A stretch of 64,000 bases of DNA from Trypanosoma brucei gambiense DAL972 (Eukaryota > Euglenozoa > Kinetoplastea > Trypanosomatida > Trypanosomatidae), in assembly GCF_000210295.1 (NCBI RefSeq), contig NC_026743.1, forward strand, positions 1,798,001 through 1,862,000, read 5' to 3'. The notes under the pieces were generated by a model, which did no database searches, had not been told where the DNA came from, and saw only the letters and a list, made by a program, of their open reading frames with translations. How positions within the stretch are numbered: the stretch's first letter is position 1; every line of letters begins with the position of its first letter. This document shows positions 49,171 to 59,693 of this stretch, in pieces. Both the position numbers and the translations under genes were made by a program.

Positions 49171-50010
49171 TCACTTGACCCACGGTGGGTGCTCGCGCGG
49201 TCGAAGAGACAACCCTCTCTCCCCTCCCTGTTCCCTCACTACGCGGCAGTCACCCACGGCTCCCTCTCCGAACGGCACCCAGTTGAGGCGCCGGCAACAC
49301 TCCCAGCCGACAGGCTCGACGACCGTTGTTTGGCTGTCATACGTCCACCCGCTCATATCACACATGGTGAAAGTGCAGCGGTAAAATGTTGCCCCGCGAA
49401 CGTCCCACCCACTCATGCTAGCACGGCAGAATGTGCAATGCGAAAAACGACCACAGCGGGCATCGACACCAACCGCATCGGTAGCCAAAAATGTGCACGA
49501 GTGAAACTGTGCCCCTATAAAGCTGGACCGCTTGATATCAGTCAGGTTGAAGGTACTGTGGCTCACGAAAGCGCCACCGAGGGAGGCAGAAACGAGAGCA
49601 CATCTGTTGAAACTGGCCGAAAGGTTAGTGCAAGCAAAGTCGAGGGAACTAAAACACCGGCCCTCTAGGATGCTACCAATTTCAATCTCCTTTGACCTAA
49701 CACTTTCTACCCTCCTACAACCACCATCCGCAGCTCTCTGCCCCCCAGCGCTCTCGCCTAAGGCTTCCAACACCGCCCCGCGCACAAGCGGCTGCACCTC
49801 CATCTCCGCCTCCAATGGAAAACTTAACAACTTCGCATATGGTACCGCCGGAGATGATGAAGCGGAGGAGGAAACACGATGTGAATCGAGATTTTTTCCA
49901 ACCCTTATCATTGACGTTTCAAACGGTAGAGAAAGCAAAGCTACCTTGCGCCGAAGGTTGAGAGCGTCCAAGAGGCGGCTGATTACACCGAGAGAGAGAC
50001 AACGCTCCAT
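49171..50010 (-). CDS. Pentapeptide-repeat protein
   Basis: 279 residues, ATG 50010. From about residue 115 to 222 the chain follows a five-residue rhythm with a central Phe/Leu and small residues at -2 (CFSSLDFACTNLSASFNRCA, STFNLTDIKRSSFIGAQFHS, ATFYRCTFTMCDMSGW). This is the right-handed quadrilateral beta helix of pentapeptide repeats, about 20 repeats with many Cys in place of Ala. The first 110 residues look disordered. There is no signal or membrane segment. Pentapeptide proteins are common in bacteria and rarer in eukaryotes, where they act as scaffolds; the function here is unknown. Confidence 0.75.
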   Translation of the reverse strand: MERCLSLGVISRLLDALNLRRKVALLSLPFETSMIRVGKNLDSHRVSSSASSSPAVPYAKLLSFPLEAEMEVQPLVRGAVLEALGESAGGQRAADGGCRRVESVRSKEIEIGSILEGRCFSSLDFACTNLSASFNRCALVSASLGGAFVSHSTFNLTDIKRSSFIGAQFHSCTFLATDAVGVDARCGRFSHCTFCRASMSGWDVRGATFYRCTFTMCDMSGWTYDSQTTVVEPVGWECCRRLNWVPFGEGAVGDCRVVREQGGERGLSLRPREHPPWVK

Positions 50011-50702
50011 GCAACACGACGAAAAAAATATATAGAGCTTCTCAGGACGAAGTGTACAACACTCACTCCGAAAGGAGCGGCCCGTTGGCCTAACGCTATC
50101 AAACCTTGGTAGAAAAGGGAAGGATGAAGAAGGAAGAGTGGTCTGGTGGGTAGTTCAGCTACTCAAAAGCCTCATATGTGCGGTCGCACAATTAAACTGG
50201 GAGAACTAAGTCTCCACCGGAGTTACAAACGTGCTGACATACGAGAAAACTGCGAAAGAGTGCGCTTTTGGCCAACAGTATCATCGTCACCCCTACATCT
50301 CCGCTAGTTTCACTACCGAGTCCGCATCCGCAGGCTCCAACTACTTCAGCACCTAGCACCTATCACTGCAACTCCCCGTGTGTAAATAGTGGGGGGCGCA
50401 TAAGAAATAAAATGGGGAAGTGTGCTAACTTAATGTTTCGACTTGGCCCATGGGTTGATGGGAGACATGAGTACTATGTGGAGGCAAACCGTACAGAACG
50501 CCTTAGGAACCCTTCTTTGACAATCTGTCATTGTTAATCCCTTCTCGAACGGCCCACTTCCTGTACCTAAAATCTGTCCTCTCATCCTTGCATTGTGGAA
50601 AATACAATAACCACACCCAGATACAGATAGGCATGTGCACCTTCACTGACCTGTTTCATGGTAGCCGCACTTTCCGTTCTATATAAGGAAAGAGAGTATG
50701 GG
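50011..50702. other. Intergenic region, no gene seen
   Basis: Short frames on the plus strand only (for example 50268-50537), without domains. Confidence 0.55.
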
Positions 50703-51800
50703 TTAACGAGTAGAACGCGAGCCAAAGCCCATGGGGGGTCTGCGTGCTACATAGGGTGGCTTTTTGGAGGCCGGTACATCGCCATAACTGCGAACTGCAG
50801 CGGGATCAACAGAAACGACGAAAGGCTGATGGGGGAGTGTCCTCGCGCTGTACGCACAGGTAGCAGGCGCATAACAGGCGTGGTGTCGTGGAGGAGTGAC
50901 CCTTGCGGGGGTAGTCTTCGTGGGGGTGGGTGAGCAATCCCTAATTTCTGGAAGGAACTGCCCCGTAAGCGGGGTCGCGTCCTCGGCATCTGCTGTCCGC
51001 CCCGCCGTCATGGTTGTCCCTGCACCAGTATGAAACGTAGGCCCGTCAAATATATTACTAACGCCACGTGTTGCACCGTACCGTGGAGGTGAGGTGCGAG
51101 TTGCCCGCATGCCGCCCGGGCACAAGGGAGACGCTTGTGGATCGGCCATTTGCGCTCCCTTGAGTACCTGCACCGCCTCCTTATTCAACGCACAAATCCC
51201 ACGGACAAACGCTGTCCTCATTTTCTCCTCTAGGTTCTCGCTGTGGCGCCGTTCCTCCTCTATTACCTTATTCAAAACCTCTAATTGCCCAACCAACTCA
51301 GCCTCACTACACTTCCATTGCGACTGCTCAGCCACTGCGAGTCGGTGATGCCGCCGTGCAGCCGCGAGAAGACGCCATTGCGTGTAAACATGGTAAGCAC
51401 GAATGCCATTGATATGGCATTCAATGGTTTTATACAGTTTCTTACGGTGGCGTTTCCTCAGCACCCACAATTCCCAATCGTGAAACCGCTTCTGCATCCA
51501 CATCCGCCGATTCGCATTACCCAAGCCCCCAACAAGACGAGACATAGTTTCTTTTTGTCTCTCGACTTCCCTCAATGCGCCTACAGCCGTCACCTCTATC
51601 TTGCGCCTTTCGTCGAGTATCGCATTTTCACGGCGGACAGCCTCAGCGTGTAAAGACTCCTTGATGCTTTGGTGCTGTTGATTTACGTAACGGCCCAACA
51701 TGGTTAAGATGTCCTCCCGCATTCTAGAGGTATAAACGTCAACGTTGCAGCCAACATCGTGGAGAAATTCCTCACGCTGGCCAATAGCTCCGTCCGGCAT
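50703..51800 (-). CDS. POC5: POC5-like centriole/basal-body protein
   Basis: 365 residues from ATG 51800; an upstream TTG start is excluded by the splice signal at 51819. Residues about 55-225 are charged coiled coil. Inside lies a WxxW-like segment (QKRFHDWELWVLRKRHRKKL), and the coil ends in RTAFVRGICALNKEAVQVL. The last motif matches the AF-x-RG-x-CALN-x-EA signature of POC5. POC5 binds centrin inside centrioles; in trypanosomes it would sit in the flagellar basal body. The C-terminal 130 residues are Pro/Thr/Arg-rich and probably disordered. Confidence 0.78.
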   Translation of the reverse strand: MPDGAIGQREEFLHDVGCNVDVYTSRMREDILTMLGRYVNQQHQSIKESLHAEAVRRENAILDERRKIEVTAVGALREVERQKETMSRLVGGLGNANRRMWMQKRFHDWELWVLRKRHRKKLYKTIECHINGIRAYHVYTQWRLLAAARRHHRLAVAEQSQWKCSEAELVGQLEVLNKVIEEERRHSENLEEKMRTAFVRGICALNKEAVQVLKGAQMADPQASPLCPGGMRATRTSPPRYGATRGVSNIFDGPTFHTGAGTTMTAGRTADAEDATPLTGQFLPEIRDCSPTPTKTTPARVTPPRHHACYAPATCAYSARTLPHQPFVVSVDPAAVRSYGDVPASKKPPYVARRPPMGFGSRSTR

Positions 51801-52646
51801 CCTCCACTGCACTGAAAACTTAGGTGTCAGAAAAAAAAAAAAATGAGTCAATACGCATACAACGAAGATTAGGAAACAGTATTGGGCTGAGGAATGGAGA
51901 ACAGTAGAAGGTCAACTCAATTAACAAATGAGCGGATAAACCCACCCTTCGAGCGAGCGAGTAGAAAACAGAGGATGAAGCTAAATAGCTCCCGTCGTTC
52001 TCCACACGGATTTACACGCTAAGTGAAGCATTGCCAATGACACGCAGTTTCTACACCTACAACACCAAATATTGTAATGGTGCACACCAAACCTTTCATT
52101 CGCTCTTTTTTTTAATGTTCATTATTGTGTGAAATACCCGTGGTGGTCATCAACCACCAACGGCACACCATAACCACGCATCCGACTACCTGCCTTACCG
52201 AGAATTACCCCACACCATTTCCCCAAATCATTCCGGCCGTAGGGGGGTGCAAGACTCAATTTTTTGTGTGTGCGCTTGTTATTATTGATACCACTGCAGA
52301 GGCGCAATTTTTTTTCCGATATTATTATGCGTCACAAACAACACATAAGCTATTCTAAGCGTAATTCACGAATGTTATACCGTTTGTGGTGTGCTCCCGT
52401 CAAGAATAGGTGCGTTGGTCCTACTAACTACCACAGTGTCCGAAGGCCCGTGGGGTACGCCCGCAGAACACAAAGACACTCCGACACGTCGTCCCTCACC
52501 AGTGTCGTTCATCGTTGAAAATACCATTTTCTTGCACACCAACCCCAGTGCATTCACTCACACTGCGAAACGCCAGCCCAAACAACGCTCCCATTATAGA
52601 GAGTTACCTCCAAAGGAAGGGTGGCACATACCTGAAAATGGTGGCT
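51801..52646. other. Intergenic region, no gene seen
   Basis: Besides the POC5 acceptor, short T-runs at about 52107-52114 and 52307-52314. Expected to be mainly the 3' UTR of the 1432-residue gene. Confidence 0.55.
51819..51843 (-). promoter_or_regulatory. Polypyrimidine tract and SL acceptor of the POC5-like gene
   Basis: Sense T13 (A13 at 51831-51843) then CTGACACCTAAG, AG at 51820-51819; a second AG follows at 51813-51812. This gives a very short leader of about 19 nt before ATG 51800. Confidence 0.6.
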
Positions 52647-55600
52647 CTACTTTGTTTCGAATAGTTCCTTTGTAGAGGGGTCTGGTTTCAACCCAATAGC
52701 CTCCTCATCCACCAGCATAGTGCAACCTTGCTGCTCCTGCAGCTTAGCTGCTTGTTGTGGATTTAGCGAGCTTCCCTGCGTCTGAAGAGACGCCTTCCGT
52801 TGCTTCAATTCCGCATAGTCTCGAGCGGCTAGATCTGCTCGAAGGCTTGGGTTGTTCGCTATCCGCTCGTGTGTCAGAGCTTCACGGTACAGAAGAGAGG
52901 TGCCGTAACAGAATGTCTGCCGTGACGGATCGGCAAGATGAGATTCCAGTGCGTGAATAGTTTGGTCCAATTCCCGCCTGTGCACCAGGTGCGACAACTT
53001 CTCCCGCACTTTCACCAGTTCTCGGAGAAGAACCTTCTTTTGTTTTTCATCACCTGGCAAGAGAATTTGGCAAACCCGGCGTAGTGCATCATTGATTAGT
53101 TTTTGCCCACGGTTGCGGGACGCAAGTGCGCCCTGAGTATATATGTATAGATAGGCAGGCTCATACATATCCCACATTTTCGCAACTTCCTCACAACTTT
53201 TCGGGTGGACGCGGAATGCGAAGTAAAGGTGGGTCCAGAAAAGATAAGGATCGGATCCCTCGCACTCCTGAGATCGCCACCGCAGTATTCGCTTCCGAAA
53301 CACCTCATCAGCAACCCTGTCCACAGCCGCGAAGTATTCCTCCGTCTCAGGCAACTGTGCGCCTCCACGGGAACGTTGCTCCATGTTTTTCAAGAGTAAC
53401 TCATTACCAGGCGAATTTTTAACACACGACTTCACTCTGGCGGTAATGCACTCCCCAAAGGCAGGCAGATTTGCATGCACTACCGCGAGCCTGTAGGGTA
53501 ACTCAGAAAAAGGCTCGATCCAATGTGGTGGCTCCTTTTCCGCAAAAAGTCTATCAACAACGCGCTCCACATCTTTTATATGCTCTTCCACGCCGGAGCC
53601 AGGCTCATAAACCCGCATCAGATACTTTGCCCTCGTTAGCAGAGGCGCTTTCCATGATGGCGGAAGCCGCTCAGCTGCAGTTCGGGTTGCCAAGTGGTAG
53701 AGGTTCAGACACTTTTCCCGATAGATGCGAGCGGTCTGGAAGCGACCGTTCCGGAACATTAGCTCACTGTGTTCGTAGTATAGGTCACCCAGGTGCCGCA
53801 TCCAGAGATGTTCTGCAGTTTCTTGTGTCAGTGGTGCCCCTTCCAAGAAAAGCCGGGCCCGTTCAGGAAAGGGATGCACTGACGGATGTGTCTTCTTGTT
53901 CACGTTCTCCAGGCAGCGATCCGAGATGTCAAGCGCAAGAGTTATGCGGCCGCGCCGCTCATTGTACCATATGTACTCCGTTTCATCGATAACCGGATAC
54001 CACCTCCTAGAGGTTCCAGAATGCCAAAGGCCCTCAGCCTTGTCCAAATGCCCAGAGATCTCCTCATAAATAGCGTTTTCACCATCAAGAAAGTCCTTCT
54101 CCTCATACTCATACGGAGGATCGGAGTCAGGAATAGGTATCTGCACAATCCCATTAGATGCTTTAGCATAGTTAGAAAACCATTCGATAGAGTCCTCAAA
54201 CAGTTCTTCGGCCCTCGTACGAAAACGAGTATCAGCAAAGTCAATACACAGGCGCTGCAAATGTTTCCCCGCGTAAAAACAAAGGGCACCACGACACCAC
54301 TGATAAAAGGCTTCGACAGTAGCATCGCGTGCTGAATCACGAACCCCTTCCAGACGCATTGGACATTTAGCTCTGGCGTCGTTCACGTGTCGTTTGAGAA
54401 ACTCCATATGGGTCTCGAGCTGCTCGATGCCTTGAAATTCATTCACAATGAATTCACTAAGTTCACTGTTTATCCAGTTAATAAATGGCTTTCCCAGAGG
54501 TTCGTACGCCCGGTCACGGACCATGATGGCGTAACGCTGAGCGGGGTTGTTGCGAACCGAATCAAGCTCCAAAGAAGTCATTTCCTGTATGAAGTTCATG
54601 AAGTTGGGACCCAGAAGCTTGCATTTTGCAGAAGCACGACGAAGGATTTCGTCAGCCTCCGCCTTCACGGTCTTTCCCTCAGTTGCACGGTTACCCTTGA
54701 ATCTGTAGAAATCCGACAGAAAATGTTTAGTGTGTGCTTCAAATATCATGCGGAAAATAGCCTCCAACTCCTCCGGAATCTGAGGATGATCCCCAACGTC
54801 TCCGCGACGGAAGCGGTCCATCACATCCATCAACATCCGCTCACACTTGTCCTCAGTTGTTACTTGCGTAAGGTTGCCGAACTCTGTCATGCTTTGCCGA
54901 AACGTATCACGATATGCCCTCCACGTTTTCTCCAGGTCCGCTTTGTTGAAGTCTATTGCATCCCCCTTCGCCACTCCACGGTACGGATCGGCAATAGAGT
55001 CCGATTCCCATGGAAGCGAAGGAAGAAGGATGTCCGGGTCATAGTGTACCTTCGCCTTTCGCACCCGATCCTGTCTTTCTTTGCGTAGTAAATCAGATCT
55101 TTTTGCTAATCCACCAGAAACACCATTGTCTTGTGGGCCCGCATCACCTTTTCCCGATGCCACCTCCCGGTAGAGTGGGAGGGGCTTGTAGCCCTCCACT
55201 AATTCAGGTAACGACTTCATTTTTCTCATTTTGAGCTCGTCAAAAGACGAAACACCGGCAACAGCGTCATCATTTGTAATACGAGTGTCTTCAGTCAGTT
55301 GCGGTGGATCGTAGTATTCGTGGGTGTCAACAATCCGCCTTTCAAGGGGATCATGTGTCAAACCATATGATTGAATCATCGGCTCAGTTTCCACGAGGGT
55401 TCTGCGATACCACTCGGGCATACCTTCCGTTTCACGACCACAGGGAACATGATACAGTTCCGTTGGGATGTCCGGTTCGGCGCCTTGCGGACGTTTTTTC
55501 ACCTCAATGAACCCCGCTGGGGTTCCTTTGTGTGGCTTCCCTTCTTTAGATGCCTGTCGCTCCGTTTCGCTGCTCGTGCAAGAGGCTTCCGAGAGCTTCT

Positions 55601-56945
55601 CAGATTCATTGAGTTTACACCCAATGACAGGAACTGCCGAACTTTCAATCTGCTCCACAATCCTTCCTGCATCACCTAACTTGGAGTCAGATGTTGTCTC
55701 CAGAGTTCTTGTGGTCCTTTCAATTTTTTCCTCCACGAGGGAGCGAAGTGCCGGACGATCATCGTACTGCTTTGAAGCCTTGTAGTGAGCTTTCATTAAA
55801 GCAGGAACAGGATCCTGTCCAGCCTGTCTTGCGATATCAGCTGTTTGCTCCAGCATTTCATTTTTGATGTTCGCATGGGCAGCAATAGCAACGCCCTGTT
55901 CCACAGTGACCCCCGTTGGGAGTGGGGCCATGTCGGCTTTCGGTAGGCCTGAAATAGGATCTAATCGCGGTGAATCAATTCCCTTGGCACACTCTAACGC
56001 TTGCCTTGCACCGTATGCTTGAAGTTTCATTTTGGTACGAGCAACTTCCAGTGGGTCCGCGGTGCCCGAAAGGGCTTGGTAGGTCTGCTCAGGATCAAGA
56101 TCAACTACCCCAGAAACGATCCCGTTGTATACGTCAGCCATTTCCAGCTGCCGCTGCTCCTCCTCCCCCAACAGTTCATGTTCGGCCTTGAGGCTTTGGT
56201 GCACAGCATTTCGCTCTTCACCCTCGATAAGCCACATTCGATCTTTATATTTTGTATCAGCTAAATGCTTCCAAGAGGTATCGGACCAACGCTGATCCGA
56301 CGGAAGAACGCGACGCCTGCCGTGAGCATCATAGTGATCAAGGTAGTCCGTGTATCCCTGGGGCCAAATCATACGATCCTTCTGAATTTTAAAAGAACGA
56401 TCCTTCCAATGCAGATACCATTCTTGCTCACGGTCAATGGGATCCTGAATGTATAGATCGAAACGATCACGGACATCTTGAACCATCTCCTCCGGTGTCG
56501 GTATTACCGTTTTCCTCCAACGTACCTCCCATGGGAGACCATCCACATCCTGTTGTCCTTGCAACATGTCACGGCGAACCTGCTGTGAACTCTTATTGGT
56601 GCGCTCACCCGGCCCGCCTTCACCAAACCGCTTTTGCATGTCACGCTCTTTTTCCATATCGGTTCGCGTGCGATCCGCCTCTGAGACGTCGGGCAAAGTA
56701 ACATACTCTAGGTTGTTCAAACCAAACTGGATATGGTGAGTTAAATCAGGAGGCTCAACAACAGAAATTTGATGCCCGGTAGTAGGGTCTGCGTTCGGTT
56801 GACTTCGCCGCTGCTCACGTGACAATCCCGCTGTGTGCCGACGTTGCACGCGGATAGTAAAAGACGGCCAGCTGTTGTCTGTTGTTGAGATCAAAAGTTC
56901 TCCAGAAGAAAAGGGCAATGATGCCCGAATTTGTAGGCGACGCAT
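52647..56945 (-). CDS. Large kinetoplastid protein, probably mitochondrial, unknown function (1432 aa)
   Basis: ATG 56945 to TAG 52647. The first 45 residues are basic and lack a clear hydrophobic core (MRRLQIRASLPFSSGELLIS, then IRVQRRHTAG), compatible with a mitochondrial presequence. The chain is hydrophilic throughout. It has several Trp/Tyr-rich blocks (DREQEWYLHWKDRSFKIQKD near 172, MIWPQGYTDYLDHYDAHGRR) and a helical C-terminal half that may contain TPR-like repeats (ARIYREKCLNLYHLATRTAA). No enzyme motif found. Such large Trp-rich proteins occur in kinetoplastid mitoribosomes and their assembly intermediates; that is inference. It is the longest gene in the window. Confidence 0.85.
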   Translation of the reverse strand: MRRLQIRASLPFSSGELLISTTDNSWPSFTIRVQRRHTAGLSREQRRSQPNADPTTGHQISVVEPPDLTHHIQFGLNNLEYVTLPDVSEADRTRTDMEKERDMQKRFGEGGPGERTNKSSQQVRRDMLQGQQDVDGLPWEVRWRKTVIPTPEEMVQDVRDRFDLYIQDPIDREQEWYLHWKDRSFKIQKDRMIWPQGYTDYLDHYDAHGRRRVLPSDQRWSDTSWKHLADTKYKDRMWLIEGEERNAVHQSLKAEHELLGEEEQRQLEMADVYNGIVSGVVDLDPEQTYQALSGTADPLEVARTKMKLQAYGARQALECAKGIDSPRLDPISGLPKADMAPLPTGVTVEQGVAIAAHANIKNEMLEQTADIARQAGQDPVPALMKAHYKASKQYDDRPALRSLVEEKIERTTRTLETTSDSKLGDAGRIVEQIESSAVPVIGCKLNESEKLSEASCTSSETERQASKEGKPHKGTPAGFIEVKKRPQGAEPDIPTELYHVPCGRETEGMPEWYRRTLVETEPMIQSYGLTHDPLERRIVDTHEYYDPPQLTEDTRITNDDAVAGVSSFDELKMRKMKSLPELVEGYKPLPLYREVASGKGDAGPQDNGVSGGLAKRSDLLRKERQDRVRKAKVHYDPDILLPSLPWESDSIADPYRGVAKGDAIDFNKADLEKTWRAYRDTFRQSMTEFGNLTQVTTEDKCERMLMDVMDRFRRGDVGDHPQIPEELEAIFRMIFEAHTKHFLSDFYRFKGNRATEGKTVKAEADEILRRASAKCKLLGPNFMNFIQEMTSLELDSVRNNPAQRYAIMVRDRAYEPLGKPFINWINSELSEFIVNEFQGIEQLETHMEFLKRHVNDARAKCPMRLEGVRDSARDATVEAFYQWCRGALCFYAGKHLQRLCIDFADTRFRTRAEELFEDSIEWFSNYAKASNGIVQIPIPDSDPPYEYEEKDFLDGENAIYEEISGHLDKAEGLWHSGTSRRWYPVIDETEYIWYNERRGRITLALDISDRCLENVNKKTHPSVHPFPERARLFLEGAPLTQETAEHLWMRHLGDLYYEHSELMFRNGRFQTARIYREKCLNLYHLATRTAAERLPPSWKAPLLTRAKYLMRVYEPGSGVEEHIKDVERVVDRLFAEKEPPHWIEPFSELPYRLAVVHANLPAFGECITARVKSCVKNSPGNELLLKNMEQRSRGGAQLPETEEYFAAVDRVADEVFRKRILRWRSQECEGSDPYLFWTHLYFAFRVHPKSCEEVAKMWDMYEPAYLYIYTQGALASRNRGQKLINDALRRVCQILLPGDEKQKKVLLRELVKVREKLSHLVHRRELDQTIHALESHLADPSRQTFCYGTSLLYREALTHERIANNPSLRADLAARDYAELKQRKASLQTQGSSLNPQQAAKLQEQQGCTMLVDEEAIGLKPDPSTKELFETK

Positions 56946-57719
56946 TTGGGGTCTATCTGTGGAACCTTCGATCTACAATATGCTCTCCGCACCGCGTGGC
57001 CCAGCAGCACGTCTGTTCCCTCCAAGTGAAAAAATGGGGCGTAAGCGAAAGATATGAATAGGTCAAGTTGCTAAACAGAGGTATTACTGCAATTTTCCCT
57101 TTCACTGTGGATACAGAATATTGTCTACTTGCCAACTGCCACAACTGCCTTGAAGGGGGATGGGTATCACTGAGTCTCCAAGATGGTCCTCAACTCACTC
57201 AGTGCGCGAGTACCGAGTTTCTACATTTAATGAAATAAAGTCTGGAGTAGAGAGAATGGGTAGAGGAAGTCAATACTTCCCTACATTTTAACAAACAGCC
57301 TTAGAGGAACGATCGCATAGGAAAAATTAATGGTAGAAGTAATAGGGAATGTGTGAGTGAGTCTGTGTAAACAGAAAATCTGCAGAAGCACAAAGAACAA
57401 CACGATCCATACACCCCATCACGGTAGTGATACCTGACACGGAAAAATATATATGTAACAACAACCCGTGCCACCAGTCGTTTCGCAGAGACTCAACAAG
57501 TGTAAAATCCCAACGACAACGATGAGGGGATAAAACAAACAATTGAGTGCAGCAATACCATGCCTAACCCCACACCGAACCTGATACAGACACACAGACC
57601 TTTAACAACACCGCCATGTGGATACAGCAACCGATACCCCGTGTGCATGCTGCTTAGCGGCGCATATACATACGCATGCACTAAGGGGAAGTCACCAATG
57701 ATACACTGATTGGCATTTG
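56946..57719. other. Intergenic region carrying repeat copy 2
   Basis: Repeat copy 2 fills 57319-57692. The remaining 56946-57318 has no gene seen and must include the splice region of the 1432-residue gene. Confidence 0.6.
57319..57692. repeat. Dispersed repeat, copy 2 (374 bp), in the 3' UTR of the FtsH gene
   Basis: About 98.7% identical to 38673-39048, same orientation. Reading along the transcript it begins 28 nt after the FtsH stop codon (57720), so it forms the proximal 3' UTR if the polyadenylation site lies beyond it. A frame of about 60 codons is shared by both copies but has no recognisable domain. Confidence 0.95.
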
Positions 57720-59693
57720 TTACGTTATGGAAACGGGGCGTTGTTTCCCTTTCATACTTTCTGTTCCAGCTGGTGGCATTTTCGAGCAATGGTGGTGAAT
57801 GCTCACCTTCTCCTTCCTAGCCGGAAGTGTTTCACCGTTTACTATGCGTTTCAGCTCATCTCCTGACAACGTCTCGTGCTGCATGAGGTGCTTGGCGATA
57901 GACTCAAGTTCCTCGCGATGACTCAGCAACATCTGCTTTATTTCAGTGTACGAATTCTGCAAGAGAGTTGAAACCTCTTTCTCAATTTTGCCCTTCGTTT
58001 CATCGGACATATAGGCGCCCTCGGGGGTATCGGAAGACTCATAATCAACAAAACCGAGGTCTCCACTAAAACCGAACCGCCGCACCATATTCCTCGCAAT
58101 TTTTGTAGCTTGATGGAAGTCCGAACTGGCACCCGTGGTGACGTCATCTGAGCCGAGTAGTATTTCCTCACCCACTCTTCCTGCGAGACAGACCTTCAAG
58201 CGCGCTAGACATTGTCTCTTACTTTGGCTGTATCTGTCTTTCTCAGGTAACTGCTGCACAAGGCCCATTATGCCGTTTCCCCTTGGTACAATTGTTGCCT
58301 TGTGCACGGGCTCCGCTCCCTCTTTCTCAAGAAGTAGCGCCGCGAGTGCATGGCCCCCCTCATGGTATGCGGTCACTTTGCGCTCATCTTCTGGGATGAC
58401 CTTCGCACTTTCCGCCCCCATCATCACCCGATCCTTTGCGTATTCAATATCGTTCATCGTCACAACCTGTTTGTTTAGCGTGGCAGCGCGGATGGCAGCG
58501 ATGTTGACCAAATTGCTCAACTCCGCCCCAGTGAATCCCGTAGTTCCTCGTGCGATGGCAGCTGCGCTAACAGAAGATTCAGCTTTAATTTTGCTAAGGT
58601 AAATTTGTAAAACTTCTTCGCGCCCTTTCATGTCTGGGGGATCAACTGATACCACAACGTCAAATCGACCTGGACGGGTGAGGGCTTTATCCAATGAATC
58701 GGGGGTGTTCGTCGCAGCGATGACGATGACAGAGTCTTTGGAATCGAACCCATCCATTTCTGCCAGAAGCTGATTCAGGGTCATTCGAGAATAGGCATGA
58801 TCCGTTCCCGACCGTTTGCCCCCCAATGCGTCGATTTCGTCTATAAAAATAAGCGATGGGGCGCGAGCTTTGGCAGCGGCAAAAAGCTCGCGGACACGTC
58901 GAGACCCAACACCAACAAACATTTCGTCAAACTCACTCCCCGCTGAGTAAAAAAAGCTTACATCGGCTTCCTTGGCAATAGCCTTCGCAAGCATTGTTTT
59001 CCCGCAACCAGGGGGGCCAACTAACAGCGCACCTTTAGGAAGTCTCCCCCCTAGTTTGTGGAACTTCTCAGGTTCTTTTAGAAACTCGACAATTTCCTTA
59101 AGCTCTTTTTTCGCCTCATCACACCCACGAATCGTGTCAAAAGTTACATCGAGACCAGTCAAATCCACTGGCTTGACATCAGGAGAACCAAACATCCCGA
59201 TTTGCTGACCCCGAGATATCCCTCCTATTTTCGTCACCGAATTGCCGTCTTGCATTCTCGACATCAATTCTTCGATGAGGCTTAGGGTGCAACTGGCTCC
59301 AATTCCAAATAACAACAATAACCACAGTCGGGTTGTCCAAGTCGTTTTTTGTGGAGCCGAAACTACGACAACGGGCCGTTCCTTTGTTCCCAACTCAGGT
59401 ACTCCAACACCGACGTAACCCGATGCGCCCATCCCTGAATTGAAGGGCGGGGGTACTTGTGAAACTCCTTGATGCGCATGTGGGTGGTAAAATGATTGAT
59501 ATCCCGAAGCGTAGGGTGGATATGGAGGCAACGGGTTCACCGGCGGTTGCGGGTACACGCTGCTATGGCGTTTCTGAGTAAAGCCACCAGGAAACACAGT
59601 CAACGCACCTGTCCCACCACATGATGGTAATAAAGGCAGCGGCGTTGTGCGGCCACTTGGGAAAGCTGGTATGATGGGACAGCGCCGGTGCAT
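57720..59693 (-). CDS. FtsH/YME1-type mitochondrial AAA metalloprotease
   Basis: 657 residues, ATG 59693. A basic N-terminus and a Pro/Tyr-rich stretch (about 46-90) precede a single membrane segment at 121-141 (TRLWLLLLFGIGASCTLSLI). AAA domain: Walker A GPPGCGKT at 226-233, Walker B LIFIDEID at 281-288, SRH ATNTPDSLDKALTRPGRFD at 327-345. The zinc site HEGGH is at 444-448, with the third ligand Asp in GASSDFHQA. One membrane segment fits the i-AAA (YME1) class, facing the intermembrane space, which degrades misfolded inner-membrane proteins. Its proximal 3' UTR carries repeat copy 2. Confidence 0.93.
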   Translation of the reverse strand: MHRRCPIIPAFPSGRTTPLPLLPSCGGTGALTVFPGGFTQKRHSSVYPQPPVNPLPPYPPYASGYQSFYHPHAHQGVSQVPPPFNSGMGASGYVGVGVPELGTKERPVVVVSAPQKTTWTTRLWLLLLFGIGASCTLSLIEELMSRMQDGNSVTKIGGISRGQQIGMFGSPDVKPVDLTGLDVTFDTIRGCDEAKKELKEIVEFLKEPEKFHKLGGRLPKGALLVGPPGCGKTMLAKAIAKEADVSFFYSAGSEFDEMFVGVGSRRVRELFAAAKARAPSLIFIDEIDALGGKRSGTDHAYSRMTLNQLLAEMDGFDSKDSVIVIAATNTPDSLDKALTRPGRFDVVVSVDPPDMKGREEVLQIYLSKIKAESSVSAAAIARGTTGFTGAELSNLVNIAAIRAATLNKQVVTMNDIEYAKDRVMMGAESAKVIPEDERKVTAYHEGGHALAALLLEKEGAEPVHKATIVPRGNGIMGLVQQLPEKDRYSQSKRQCLARLKVCLAGRVGEEILLGSDDVTTGASSDFHQATKIARNMVRRFGFSGDLGFVDYESSDTPEGAYMSDETKGKIEKEVSTLLQNSYTEIKQMLLSHREELESIAKHLMQHETLSGDELKRIVNGETLPARKEKVSIHHHCSKMPPAGTESMKGKQRPVSIT

